From contig NZ_PPRU01000040.1 of NCBI RefSeq assembly GCF_002902285.1, positions 1 through 51,776 of the forward strand: 51,776 nt of DNA, read 5' to 3'. The notes beneath the pieces were generated by a model, which searched no databases, was not told the origin of the DNA, and saw only the letters and a program-made list of their open reading frames with translations. This document shows positions 1 to 7,574 of the stretch, piece after piece; the stretch's first letter is position 1; the number at the start of each line of letters is the position of its first letter. The translations under genes were made by a program, and so were the position numbers. The DNA is from Staphylococcus simulans. GTDB lineage: Bacteria > Bacillota > Bacilli > Staphylococcales > Staphylococcaceae.

Positions 1-917
1 GCCATTCATTTAATGGTAAAAAATCATTACTCAAAAGAAGATTAATTAATATAAAAGAAGGCAATCTGAAGAAGCAGTCAAAATTAATTCTAATTTTTAT
101 TTGTATTTTTACTTTTTTTATCATGATAATTCAAAGCCAGTTTTTAATGGGGCAATCCTTAACTGATTATAATTATAAAAAGCCCTTACAAAGCGATTAC
201 CAAATTTTAGATGAAAGTAAAAATTTTGGTTCAAATAGTGGATCTTTCGTTATGTACAGCATGAAGAAAGACAAATACTATATTTATAATGAAAAAGAAA
301 GTAGAAAAAGATATTCTCCTGATTCAACTTACAAAATTTATTTAGCACTGTTTGGACTTGACCGTCATATTATAAGTGATAAAAATTCACGTATGTCATG
401 GAATCATAATCATTATCCTTTCGATTCTTGGAATAAGGATCAAGATTTAAATACGGCAATACAAAACTCAGTTAATTGGTACTTCGAACGTATTAGTAAT
501 CAATTATCAAAGAACTATACTTCTGATCAACTCAAGCAATTAAATTATGGTAATAAAAATTTGGGAAGTTATAAAGCCTATTGGTTGGAAGATAGTTTGA
601 AAATATCTAATCTTGAACAAGTAATAGTTTTAAAAAATATGATGGAACAAAATAACCATTTTAGTAAAAATGAAAAGAAACAATTATCTTCTTCGTTATT
701 GATTAGAAAAAATGAAAATTATGAATTGTATGGGAAAACAGGTACAGGTATAGTAAACGGGAAATATAATAATGGGTGGTTTGTAGGTTACGTAATTACA
801 AATCATGATAAGTATTATTTTTCTACACATTTATCAGATGAAAAAGCCTCTGGTGAAAATGCTAAATTAATAAATGAAAAAATATTAAAAGAAATGGGTG
901 TTTTAAATGGCCAATAA
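1..917 (+). CDS. blaR1: Beta-lactam sensor-transducer BlaR1 (C-terminal part)
   Basis: This is the C-terminal part of the membrane penicillin sensor that, when acylated by a beta-lactam, activates its metalloprotease domain and leads to loss of the BlaI repressor. The frame is open from the window edge, so the N-terminal membrane and zinc-protease parts lie outside. What is visible is the last membrane segment (about nt 81-145) followed by the extracellular class-D-like sensor domain. The acylation motif STYK has its Ser at nt 324-326 and Lys at 333-335, and the KTG triad is at nt 735-743. The sequence closely follows staphylococcal plasmid/Tn552 BlaR1, with scattered substitutions as I remember it. 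Its end overlaps blaI by 11 bases. The blaZ gene would be expected divergently upstream, off the window. No translation start can be judged here. Confidence 0.95.
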   Translation, partial: HSFNGKKSLLKRRLINIKEGNLKKQSKLILIFICIFTFFIMIIQSQFLMGQSLTDYNYKKPLQSDYQILDESKNFGSNSGSFVMYSMKKDKYYIYNEKESRKRYSPDSTYKIYLALFGLDRHIISDKNSRMSWNHNHYPFDSWNKDQDLNTAIQNSVNWYFERISNQLSKNYTSDQLKQLNYGNKNLGSYKAYWLEDSLKISNLEQVIVLKNMMEQNNHFSKNEKKQLSSSLLIRKNENYELYGKTGTGIVNGKYNNGWFVGYVITNHDKYYFSTHLSDEKASGENAKLINEKILKEMGVLNGQ

Positions 918-1287
918 GCAAGTTGAAATATCTATGGCTGAATGGGATGTTATGAATATAATATGGAATAAAAAATCAGTATCAGCTAATGAAATTGTAG
1001 TTGAGATTCAAAAAAATAAAGAAGTTAGCGATAAGACGATTAGAACATTAATTACAAGACTATATAAAAAAGAGATTATAAAACGATATAAATATAATAA
1101 TATTTATTTTTACTCATCAATTATTAAAGAAGATGATATTAAAATGAAAACTGCTAAAACCTTTCTTAATAAATTGTATGGAGGGGATATGAAAAGTTTA
1201 GTGCTTAATTTTGCGAAAAATGAAGAATTAAATAACAAAGAAATTGAAGAATTGCGAGACATTTTAAATGATATTAGTAAAAAATAA
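907..1287 (+). CDS. blaI: Penicillinase repressor BlaI
   Basis: BlaI is a dimeric winged-helix DNA-binding repressor that holds down blaZ and blaR1-blaI until BlaR1 signalling causes its cleavage. The 126-residue length is the family's usual size. Residues 1-70 form the winged helix ([19 protein letters not shown]), and the rest is the dimerisation domain. The known S. aureus cleavage site Asn101-Phe102 is preserved exactly at residues 101-102. The start lies inside the 3' end of blaR1, which suggests translational coupling, since only a weak ribosome site precedes it. In staphylococcal bla modules a resolvase/invertase gene usually follows. Here nothing of it remains, and chromosomal sequence begins within about 90 bases. 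MecI is the close alternative, but the neighbour and residue pattern fit BlaI. Confidence 0.95.
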   Translation: MANKQVEISMAEWDVMNIIWNKKSVSANEIVVEIQKNKEVSDKTIRTLITRLYKKEIIKRYKYNNIYFYSSIIKEDDIKMKTAKTFLNKLYGGDMKSLVLNFAKNEELNNKEIEELRDILNDISKK

Positions 1288-1294
1288 ATAGATA

Positions 1295-1338
1295 TAGGGT
1301 TCAAACATAATACATATATAAATTATGTTTGAACCCTA
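1295..1338. terminator. 17-bp perfect inverted repeat after blaI
   Basis: Arms 1295-1311 and 1322-1338 are perfectly complementary around a 10-base AT loop. The hairpin starts 8 bases after the blaI stop, so it is most simply the blaIR terminator. The T-run is poor on the plus side, where the sequence continues TTAAATTAGATTTTTT. It also lies in the path of transcription from the SOS promoter on the minus strand. Confidence 0.6.
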
Positions 1339-1476
1339 TTAAATTAGATTTTTTATGAGATTAGTACATATAATAAACGGTGCCCATTTCACCATGCCTC
1401 TGCCCATCGGGATATTCGCATCGAGTTCCTCCCGTGGAATTTTTCGATAGTCTGTTTCTTCTTTAGACGTTTCCAT
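1339..1476 (-). pseudogene. YolD-like protein, 3'-truncated remnant fused to foreign sequence
   Basis: The minus-strand ORF of 45 codons begins METSKEETDYRKIPREELD and contains IPMGRGMVKWAPF. This is the typical N-terminal signature of staphylococcal YolD-like proteins, which usually precede a Y-family DNA polymerase gene in an SOS operon. After WAPF (near nt 1374) the sequence stops resembling the family, and 11 unrelated codons lead to a stop at 1339-1341, 51 bases beyond the blaI stop. The gene was therefore cut by insertion or deletion involving the bla module. Its start is preceded by AGGTGAT and by an intact LexA-type promoter. The polymerase partner expected downstream is absent from the window. 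Family assignment rests on remembered motif similarity. Confidence 0.7.
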
Positions 1477-1511
1477 CACTATCACCTGCTTGAGTAAGAG
1501 TTGATAATTTC

Positions 1512-1540
1512 ATTATACGAACACTTGTTCGTATTTTCAA
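1512..1540 (-). promoter_or_regulatory. SOS promoter with LexA box in the spacer
   Basis: Read on the minus strand there is TTGAAA (1535-1540), a 17-base spacer and TATAAT (1512-1517). The spacer contains CGAACAAGTGTTCG (1518-1531), a perfect dyad matching the Gram-positive LexA/DinR box CGAAC-N4-GTTCG. It lies 35 bases upstream of the YolD-like start. LexA control is inferred from the match. Confidence 0.88.
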
Positions 1541-1643
1541 CTGTAATTAATAGTTTAGCAGAAGAAAACCGTTTCAGAATTGAACTATTATCATTTTTCA
1601 GAATAATCCCGTACAATAGGAGGTAAGATGAGGAGGTAATAAT

Positions 1644-2678
1644 ATGACGAAATCAGGTTATATTGGATCTTACACAAAGAAAGAGGGTAAAGGGATTTAC
1701 CGCTTCGTACTAGACGAAGACAAAGCAGCAGTCACTGAAGTTGCGACTGCCTATGAAATTGAGGCTTCTACTTTTATTGCACGCCACAATCAATTTTTAT
1801 ATGCGATTACGAAAGAAGGCGAACGCTGCGGTGTCGCAAGTTTCAGAGTTGAAAATGACGGCACATTGACTTTACTTAATAAATGCTTAGACTCTGTCGA
1901 AGGCACAGGATGTTATATTTCTGTATCAGAAGATGGCAATTATTTATTTGAAGCGGTCTATAGTGCAGGACTTTTACGTTTATACGAATTAGATGCAGCA
2001 ACAGGTGAAGTTGTACGTTTAATTGAAGAGTTGGAACATAAATATCCGACAGGCCCGCATGAACGTCAAGAACATGCACATGTCCATTATGTGCAACAAA
2101 CTCCAGATAAAAAATATGTTGCTGCATGCGATTTAGGTACAGACAGAGTAGTCAGCTACACATATGATGAAGAAGGCTATCATGAAGCAGCGGTATCTGA
2201 ATTTACTGCAGGTTATGGCCCACGCCATATCGCATTCCATGAAAATCAACCTTATGCATATGTTGTACATGAACTTTCAAATAAAGTGAGTGTTACCAAA
2301 TATGATGACGGCCATTTTGAAGAAGTAGGCGTTTATGTAACGATTCCAGATGACTTCAGAGAAGCAACGAAACTGGCTGCAGTACATTTATCTCATGACC
2401 AACGTTTCTTATATGTCAGCAACCGTGGTCACGACAGTATTGCAGTATTCGAAGTCAGCGACAAAGGTGACGCATTAAAATTAGTTGAAATCGTGAAAAC
2501 TGGCGGTGAATTCCCACGTGACTTCAATATTTCAGATGATGATCAATATATTGTATGTGCACATCAAGAAGGGGATTCTCCAGTGACTGTTTTAAAACGT
2601 AATAAAGAAACAGGTCAACTGACATTAACAGATGACAAACAACATGCTGCAGAAGGTGTCTGTGTCATTTTTGATTAA
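1644..2678 (+). CDS. pgl: Lactonase family protein (6-phosphogluconolactonase-like beta-propeller)
   Basis: This is a 344-residue cytoplasmic protein of the YkgB/Pgl lactonase family, a seven-bladed beta-propeller. The enzyme role in the family is hydrolysis of 6-phosphogluconolactone to 6-phosphogluconate in the oxidative pentose phosphate pathway. The start [19 protein letters not shown] and inner motifs such as [13 protein letters not shown] and YGPRHIAFH are typical of the family, with propeller repeats ending in [12 protein letters not shown] and [10 protein letters not shown]. There is no signal peptide. The ATG follows GAGGAGG at a good distance. It is a single-gene unit with its own terminator. 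The length agrees with the staphylococcal homologue of about 342 residues. The family is certain; the exact substrate is inferred. Confidence 0.85.
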   Translation: MTKSGYIGSYTKKEGKGIYRFVLDEDKAAVTEVATAYEIEASTFIARHNQFLYAITKEGERCGVASFRVENDGTLTLLNKCLDSVEGTGCYISVSEDGNYLFEAVYSAGLLRLYELDAATGEVVRLIEELEHKYPTGPHERQEHAHVHYVQQTPDKKYVAACDLGTDRVVSYTYDEEGYHEAAVSEFTAGYGPRHIAFHENQPYAYVVHELSNKVSVTKYDDGHFEEVGVYVTIPDDFREATKLAAVHLSHDQRFLYVSNRGHDSIAVFEVSDKGDALKLVEIVKTGGEFPRDFNISDDDQYIVCAHQEGDSPVTVLKRNKETGQLTLTDDKQHAAEGVCVIFD

Positions 2679-2707
2679 AGTAAAACAGTTGTAAATGCTA
2701 TAGAGTA

Positions 2708-2739
2708 ACCAGCATCTTTTGATAGGTGCTGGTTTTTTT
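2708..2739 (+). terminator. Rho-independent terminator after pgl
   Basis: ACCAGCATC and its near complement TAGGTGCTGGT surround a short loop and are followed by a run of seven T. Confidence 0.9.
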
Positions 2740-2785
2740 ATGGAAATGTTATAAGAATTATTTATCATATGAATTATAAAAGGTT

Positions 2786-2801
2786 ATGTAACCGTTTGCA
2801 T
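2786..2801 (+). promoter_or_regulatory. Catabolite responsive element (cre) upstream of sdcS
   Basis: ATGTAACCGTTTGCAT matches the CcpA-binding consensus WTGNAARCGNWWWCAW at 14 of 16 positions, including the central CG and both TG/CA ends. It lies about 30 bases upstream of the likely -10 of sdcS (TGATAAAAT near 2828-2836), a position suited to repression by glucose. CcpA binding is inferred. Confidence 0.6.
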
Positions 2802-2847
2802 GATTTTGGTTAAATATACGGATTTTTGTGATAAAATTAAAAAAAAC

Positions 2848-2915
2848 AACATGTACAGGGGTGCTTTAAATCAGTATCAGATTTAATTTTCGATTGATTT
2901 AAAGTAAAACATGTT
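2848..2915 (+). promoter_or_regulatory. Long imperfect stem-loop in the sdcS leader
   Basis: AACATGT (2848-2854) pairs with ACATGTT (2909-2915), and CTTTAAATCA (2864-2873) pairs with TGATTTAAAG (2895-2904). This gives a two-part stem directly after the expected transcript start and just before the ribosome site AAGGGGGG (2922-2929). It could be an RNA structure in the leader or an operator dyad. I do not recognise it as a known riboswitch. Confidence 0.5.
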
Positions 2916-2936
2916 GAATTCAAGGGGGGATTGGTT

Positions 2937-4499
2937 ATGCGTCATTCACATCAAACAACTTTTCGCATACCGGGACGTCTGACATTCTTTTCTCAACCAA
3001 AGAAACAAAAATCTTATAACTTAGGCCAATTAATAGGTTTGATTTTAGGACCTGTACTCTTTGCGTTGATTTTAATGTTTGTACATCCTGAAGGTTTATC
3101 ACATCAAGGGGTTTTCGTTTTAGCAAGTACTGCATGGATTGCGGTGTGGTGGATTACAGAAGCGATTCCTATTCCGGCAACCAGCTTAATGCCATTAGTG
3201 CTGATGCCGATAGGTCATGTCATGGATCCTGCACAAGTTACTTCTGAATATGGTAATGATATTATTTTCTTATTCTTAGGCGGCTTCGTGCTTGCGATTG
3301 CGATGGAAAGATGGAACTTACATACACGCGTAGCTTTAATTATTATCAATAGTATCGGAACAAGTACTGGGAAAATTTTATTAGGCTTTATGTTAGCAAC
3401 TGGCGGCTTATCAATGTTTGTATCTAATACAGCAGCAGTAATGATTATGATTCCAATCGGCTTAGCGATTATCGCAGAAGCGAAAGCTTTGAACGATAAA
3501 GAACATCATAAACACAATTTATCTAAATTTGAAAAGTCATTAGTCCTTGCGATCGGTTATGCAGGAACGATTGGCGGTATGGGAACATTGATTGGAACAC
3601 CGCCTTTAATTATTTTGAAAGGGCAATACCATACAGCATTCGGTGAAGAAATCAGCTTTGCGAAATGGATGTTGATTGGTATTCCGACAGTTATTATCTT
3701 ATTATTCTTGGCTTGGGTTTACTTACGTTTTGTTGCCTTTAAACAAGAATTGAAACATTTGCCTGGCGGTGATGATTTAATCAAAACCAAGTTGAAAGAA
3801 TTAGGCAAAGTCACATTTGAAGAGAAAGTTGTTTTCACTGTCTTTACCATAGCAAGTATTTTATGGATTATCAGAGAGTTTTTACTCAAACAATGGGGAC
3901 CGACCTCACTTGTTCAAGATGGTACGATTGCGATGTTCGTATCAATTTTATTATTCATTATTCCAGCTAAAAATAATAAAAAATACAAACGCATTATTGA
4001 CTGGGAAGTTGCGAAAGAATTGCCATGGGGCGTACTGATCTTATTCGGAGGCGGTTTAGCTCTAGCAAAAGGTATTTCAGAGAGCGGCTTAGCGAAATGG
4101 TTAGGTGCACAATTGACAGCATTAAATGGTGTCAGTCCTTTACTCATCGTGATTGTAATCACTATGTTTGTGTTATTCTTAACAGAAGTTACATCCAATA
4201 CAGCGACTGCGACTATGATTTTACCAATTTTAGCAACACTATCTGTCGCAATCGGCGTGCACCCATTATTATTAATGGTGCCAGCCGCAATGGCTTCAAA
4301 CTGTGCTTACATGATGCCAGTCGGTACACCACCGAACGCCATTGTCTTCGGGACAGGTTTGATTTCTATTAAGAAAATGGCAAGTGTCGGCTTCTGGGTC
4401 AACTTAATCAGTGCAGTTCTCATTATATTAGTAGTTTATTTCTTAATGCCATATGCATTAGGTATAGATATTAGCGAACCATTAAAACCACTTAAATAA
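2937..4499 (+). CDS. sdcS: Sodium-dependent dicarboxylate transporter (DASS/SLC13)
   Basis: This is an integral membrane symporter that takes up C4-dicarboxylates such as succinate, fumarate and malate with sodium. The 520 residues contain about a dozen membrane segments. The two family SNT motifs are present, FVSNTAAVMIM in the first half and EVTSNTATATMIL in the second, as are GTPPL and GTPPN in the hairpin loops. The N-terminal soluble stretch of about 30 residues is as in staphylococcal SdcS. I chose the ATG at 2937 because AAGGGGGG ends 7 bases before it; a TTG at 2931 is in frame but only one base from that site. The gene stands alone between two terminators, with a cre-like site and a structured leader upstream, consistent with carbon-source control. 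Confidence 0.93.
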   Translation: MRHSHQTTFRIPGRLTFFSQPKKQKSYNLGQLIGLILGPVLFALILMFVHPEGLSHQGVFVLASTAWIAVWWITEAIPIPATSLMPLVLMPIGHVMDPAQVTSEYGNDIIFLFLGGFVLAIAMERWNLHTRVALIIINSIGTSTGKILLGFMLATGGLSMFVSNTAAVMIMIPIGLAIIAEAKALNDKEHHKHNLSKFEKSLVLAIGYAGTIGGMGTLIGTPPLIILKGQYHTAFGEEISFAKWMLIGIPTVIILLFLAWVYLRFVAFKQELKHLPGGDDLIKTKLKELGKVTFEEKVVFTVFTIASILWIIREFLLKQWGPTSLVQDGTIAMFVSILLFIIPAKNNKKYKRIIDWEVAKELPWGVLILFGGGLALAKGISESGLAKWLGAQLTALNGVSPLLIVIVITMFVLFLTEVTSNTATATMILPILATLSVAIGVHPLLLMVPAAMASNCAYMMPVGTPPNAIVFGTGLISIKKMASVGFWVNLISAVLIILVVYFLMPYALGIDISEPLKPLK

Positions 4500-4506
4500 T
4501 AATAAA

Positions 4507-4552
4507 GGAGATAGGCTAAAGTATTGTACTTTAAACCTATCTCCTTCTTTTA
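4507..4552. terminator. Bidirectional terminator between sdcS and the beta-helix gene
   Basis: GGAGATAGG...CCTATCTCC arms with a TTG loop region lie between two convergent genes. T-rich flanks are present on both strands. Confidence 0.85.
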
Positions 4553-4564
4553 TGTTAATTTTAA

Positions 4565-5683
4565 TTATGATTTAAGTGTTGGTGATTGATAGATGTGTGA
4601 AAGGTTGCGACGTTTGATTTGTGCAGGTTTTAGTTCTGGTTGATCTAAATACAGACCATCAATATCATGCAATGTTAAAGTTTGTGATGTATCAAACTGA
4701 TTCTCAGCAATTAATACATCTTTGTGCTGCGTATTATAGTAACCGCGAATATGAATCGCGTCTTTGGTCATAGGCCCTTCAAACTGGTTATTAATAATAT
4801 AAAGTTCACGACCGCCTTGAGCTCCCATACGTTGTCCAGTCAGTACATCTGCAGTGTTTTTATCATCTTTCGTGCCTAAAAAACGCACGCCGCCAGCACA
4901 ATTTAAGAAATGATTGTCCATGATATATAAGTTGTGTGCTTTAAAAGGTGTCAACGCAAAATCTTGTGTCTGATGGAATGTGTTGCGATAGATAAAAATA
5001 TCGTGATAAAACTGATTGTGACGTGTTGCATGTGAACCGATTGCGCGATTCCAACTCTTGAAGCCTGGTGTTTCTGAAGGACCGAAATAGCATTCAGAAA
5101 CCATAGTGTTTCTTGTAATTGTACCATCTCGCGTTCCGAATTTAGGGAAAGCACCTGGTACTTGAATATCAAGTTGTATTGCTTCAGAAAAGCTGCGATC
5201 ACCATCAATATCTAAAAAGCCTTCGAAACTGCAGCGTGTGATCAGCGTATCTTCAACACCGCATGCATCAATTGCGTGACCGCCGACGATGTCTTTGAAG
5301 CGGATATTATATAATACAATACTTTGCGCGTGACCTAAGCACATCGCAGTGTTGTTGTCTGGAAAACGACTGCCGTTCATATCGAATGTACCGCCGATAA
5401 TTGTGATATGGCTATTGCCGGTATAACCATGATAAAGTCCATTTCGCATCCCATTTTTAAGTAATGCATCTTTGCCTTGACGCTTAATAATTGCTTCTTC
5501 ATGTAAGAATAATGTCGTGCCTTCATAAATCGTTAAGGCACGTTTGACATGAAATTCTCCTTTCGGCACAAAAATCATACTGCCTGGATGTTGTTTTGCG
5601 AGATTTAATGCATGCTGTAATGCTTTTGTATCCTTATGTTTATTTTGACCTGTTAATCCGAATTCAGTTGGGTATATCAACAT
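4565..5683 (-). CDS. Right-handed parallel beta-helix protein (pectate lyase/GH28-like fold)
   Basis: This 372-residue protein has the pectate-lyase-superfamily N-terminus: a DTKALQHALNLAKQ segment, then VPKGEFHVKRALTIYEGTTLFL. It continues with repeated short beta-strand turns rich in Asn, Gly and Ile (NSHITIIGGTFDMNG, NHFLNCAGGVRF, IINNQFEGPMTKDAIHIRG). This pattern indicates a right-handed beta-helix of the kind found in polysaccharide lyases and family 28 glycosidases. There is no signal peptide or membrane segment, so it is probably cytoplasmic or leaderless. The substrate is unknown. A conserved staphylococcal homologue exists, but I know of no characterised role. It is divergent from pncA, and the ATG at 5683 has AGCAGGT upstream. 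Confidence 0.7.
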   Translation of the reverse strand: MLIYPTEFGLTGQNKHKDTKALQHALNLAKQHPGSMIFVPKGEFHVKRALTIYEGTTLFLHEEAIIKRQGKDALLKNGMRNGLYHGYTGNSHITIIGGTFDMNGSRFPDNNTAMCLGHAQSIVLYNIRFKDIVGGHAIDACGVEDTLITRCSFEGFLDIDGDRSFSEAIQLDIQVPGAFPKFGTRDGTITRNTMVSECYFGPSETPGFKSWNRAIGSHATRHNQFYHDIFIYRNTFHQTQDFALTPFKAHNLYIMDNHFLNCAGGVRFLGTKDDKNTADVLTGQRMGAQGGRELYIINNQFEGPMTKDAIHIRGYYNTQHKDVLIAENQFDTSQTLTLHDIDGLYLDQPELKPAQIKRRNLSHIYQSPTLKS

Positions 5684-5802
5684 GGTTTTGACCTGCTTTC
5701 TTTATTTCATTGTTTGTATAAAACGGGGTAAACTCGATAATTTGTCAAATTTAGGTTATCCTATTAATTAACAAGATATCACAAAATTGGGGGTAACGCA
5801 TT

Positions 5803-6354
5803 ATGGCAAAAAAAGCTTTAATTGTTGTAGATTATTCATATGATTTTGTCGCACCGGACGGCAAGTTGACTTGTGGAGAACCTGGTCAGGCGCTAGACAA
5901 TTTTATCGCAGAACGTATGGAAGCGTATGATAAAGAAGGGGAAGCAATCTTTGTCATGATGGATCTGCATTATGAAAACGATCCGTATCATCCAGAAAGT
6001 AAATTATTCCCGCCGCATAATATCGAAGGCACTTCAGGAAGAGATTTATACGGTAAAGTTAAAGATGTTTATGAAAAAATTGAATCACATGAACATGTGC
6101 ATTATTTAGATAAACGCCGCTACGATTCTTTCTTTGGTACACCTTTAGATAGTTTATTACGTGAACGCGGTATTACTGAAATCGAAATTGTTGGTGTATG
6201 TACAGATATTTGTGTACTGCATACAGCTATTTCCGGTTATAATAAAGGGTATGTAATCACTATACCGACAAAAGGTGTTGCATCGTTTAATCCAGAAGGT
6301 CATAACTTTGCCTTAGAACATTTTAAAAATGTCTTAGGTGCGAAGGTAGAATAA
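5803..6354 (+). CDS. pncA: Nicotinamidase (isochorismatase-family cysteine hydrolase)
   Basis: PncA hydrolyses nicotinamide to nicotinate plus ammonia, the first step of NAD salvage, and in bacteria also activates pyrazinamide. The 183 residues carry the family triad Asp10 (ALIVVDYSYDF), Lys104 (DKRRYDSFF) and Cys137 in GVCTDICV. The metal-site residues are Asp54 and His56 (MDLHYEND) and His72 (PPHN). The ATG is preceded by TTGGGGGT. It is a single gene, divergent from the beta-helix gene. The product feeds PncB and NadE, encoded about 5 kb downstream. The length equals that of the characterised S. aureus enzyme within a few residues. Confidence 0.92.
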   Translation: MAKKALIVVDYSYDFVAPDGKLTCGEPGQALDNFIAERMEAYDKEGEAIFVMMDLHYENDPYHPESKLFPPHNIEGTSGRDLYGKVKDVYEKIESHEHVHYLDKRRYDSFFGTPLDSLLRERGITEIEIVGVCTDICVLHTAISGYNKGYVITIPTKGVASFNPEGHNFALEHFKNVLGAKVE

Positions 6355-6429
6355 CAGAATAGACTCGTGATAAAATAGGATTAAATAGGTATGAATTACA
6401 ATAATTAATGACAAGGAGTGTCTCAGGAC

Positions 6430-7356
6430 ATGGAAAGTACTTATATTTTCGGGCATAAAAGTCCAGATACAGACGCAATTAACTCTGCCATCATTATGGC
6501 TGAATTTGAACAATTAAACGGCAATACTTCTGCGAAAGCATATCGCTTAGGTGAAGTGGGCCCTGAAACGCAATATGCTTTAGATTACTTTAAAGTAGAA
6601 GCACCAGAATTATTATCAGATGATTTAACAGGTAAAGACGTTATTTTAGTAGACCATAACGAATTCCAACAAAGTGCAGATTCAATTGAAGGTGCCAATA
6701 TCCGCCACGTTGTGGATCACCACAGAATCGCTAACTTCCACACAGCTGGTCCGTTATGCTACCGTGCAGAACCACTAGGTTGCACAGCAACAATTTTATA
6801 CAAAATGTTCAATGAAAAAGGCTTTGATATCAAACCGGAAATCGCTGGTTTAATGTTATCTGCCATCATTTCAGACAGCTTATTATTCAAATCACCAACT
6901 TGCACTGAGCAAGATAAAGACGCAGCAAAAGTATTAGAAAAAATTGCTGGTGTAGATGCACAAGAATACGGTTTAGAAATGTTAAAAGCAGGTGCTTCTA
7001 CATTGAATAAAACAGCAGTTGAATTAATCAATGCAGATGCAAAATCATTCAACATGGGTGATTACACAGTACGTATCGGCCAAGTTAACACAGTAGACTT
7101 AAATGAAATTTTAGGCCGTCAAGCTGAGTTAGAACAAGCTATCACTGAAACATTAAATAATGCTGAATATGATATCTTCGTATTAGTTGCGACAGATATT
7201 TTAAATAGTGATTCAGCTATCTTAGTATTAGGTGAAGACAAAGATAAAATTGCGCAAGCATTTGGTGTTGAGTTAGATAACAACACAGCATTCTTACCAG
7301 GTGTAGTATCTCGTAAGAAACAAATCGTACCGCCAATCACTGAAACATTATCATAA
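6430..7356 (+). CDS. ppaC: Manganese-dependent inorganic pyrophosphatase (family II)
   Basis: PpaC is a cytosolic DHH-family enzyme that splits pyrophosphate to two phosphates and pulls biosynthetic reactions forward. Metal-binding motifs are clear: FGHKSPDTDA (His9, Asp13, Asp15), VDHNE, VVDHHR, and the C-terminal SRKKQ used for substrate binding. I take the ATG at 6430, giving 308 residues as in other staphylococci. The in-frame GTG at 6418 overlaps the ribosome site AAGGAG (6413-6418) and cannot use it. An extended -10 TGATAAAAT lies at 6368-6376. The gene stands alone and ends at a strong terminator. Confidence 0.95.
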   Translation: MESTYIFGHKSPDTDAINSAIIMAEFEQLNGNTSAKAYRLGEVGPETQYALDYFKVEAPELLSDDLTGKDVILVDHNEFQQSADSIEGANIRHVVDHHRIANFHTAGPLCYRAEPLGCTATILYKMFNEKGFDIKPEIAGLMLSAIISDSLLFKSPTCTEQDKDAAKVLEKIAGVDAQEYGLEMLKAGASTLNKTAVELINADAKSFNMGDYTVRIGQVNTVDLNEILGRQAELEQAITETLNNAEYDIFVLVATDILNSDSAILVLGEDKDKIAQAFGVELDNNTAFLPGVVSRKKQIVPPITETLS

Positions 7357-7390
7357 GCAGTTAGACGCTGTTTATGCATGAATATAGATT

Positions 7391-7457
7391 AAACTGGAAT
7401 GGGCTAAGATGATAAACAAACAAGCATTCATTGTGTCATCTTGCTTTTTCCAGTTTT
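7391..7457 (+). terminator. Terminator after ppaC
   Basis: AAACTGGAA pairs with TTCCAGTTTT, with an inner pairing of AAGATGA with TCATCTT. A T-rich tail follows. Confidence 0.75.
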
Positions 7458-7574
7458 TTATTATAAATTTTGGTAATTGAAGTGTTGGTAAAAGTAATAA
7501 AATCATTATAAAAGATTAAAATTAGGGTAAAATTGAGTAACAAGGATAATTGTACGAAAGGAGTTAGAGAACCT

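Noticed and set aside
3914..4198. 94-codon minus-strand ORF inside sdcS
   Set aside because: It is fully antisense to a well-conserved transporter gene, has no ribosome site and resembles no protein I know.
6418..6429. GTG start for ppaC at 6418
   Set aside because: The GTG overlaps the AAGGAG site that must lie upstream of the start; the ATG at 6430 gives the family length.
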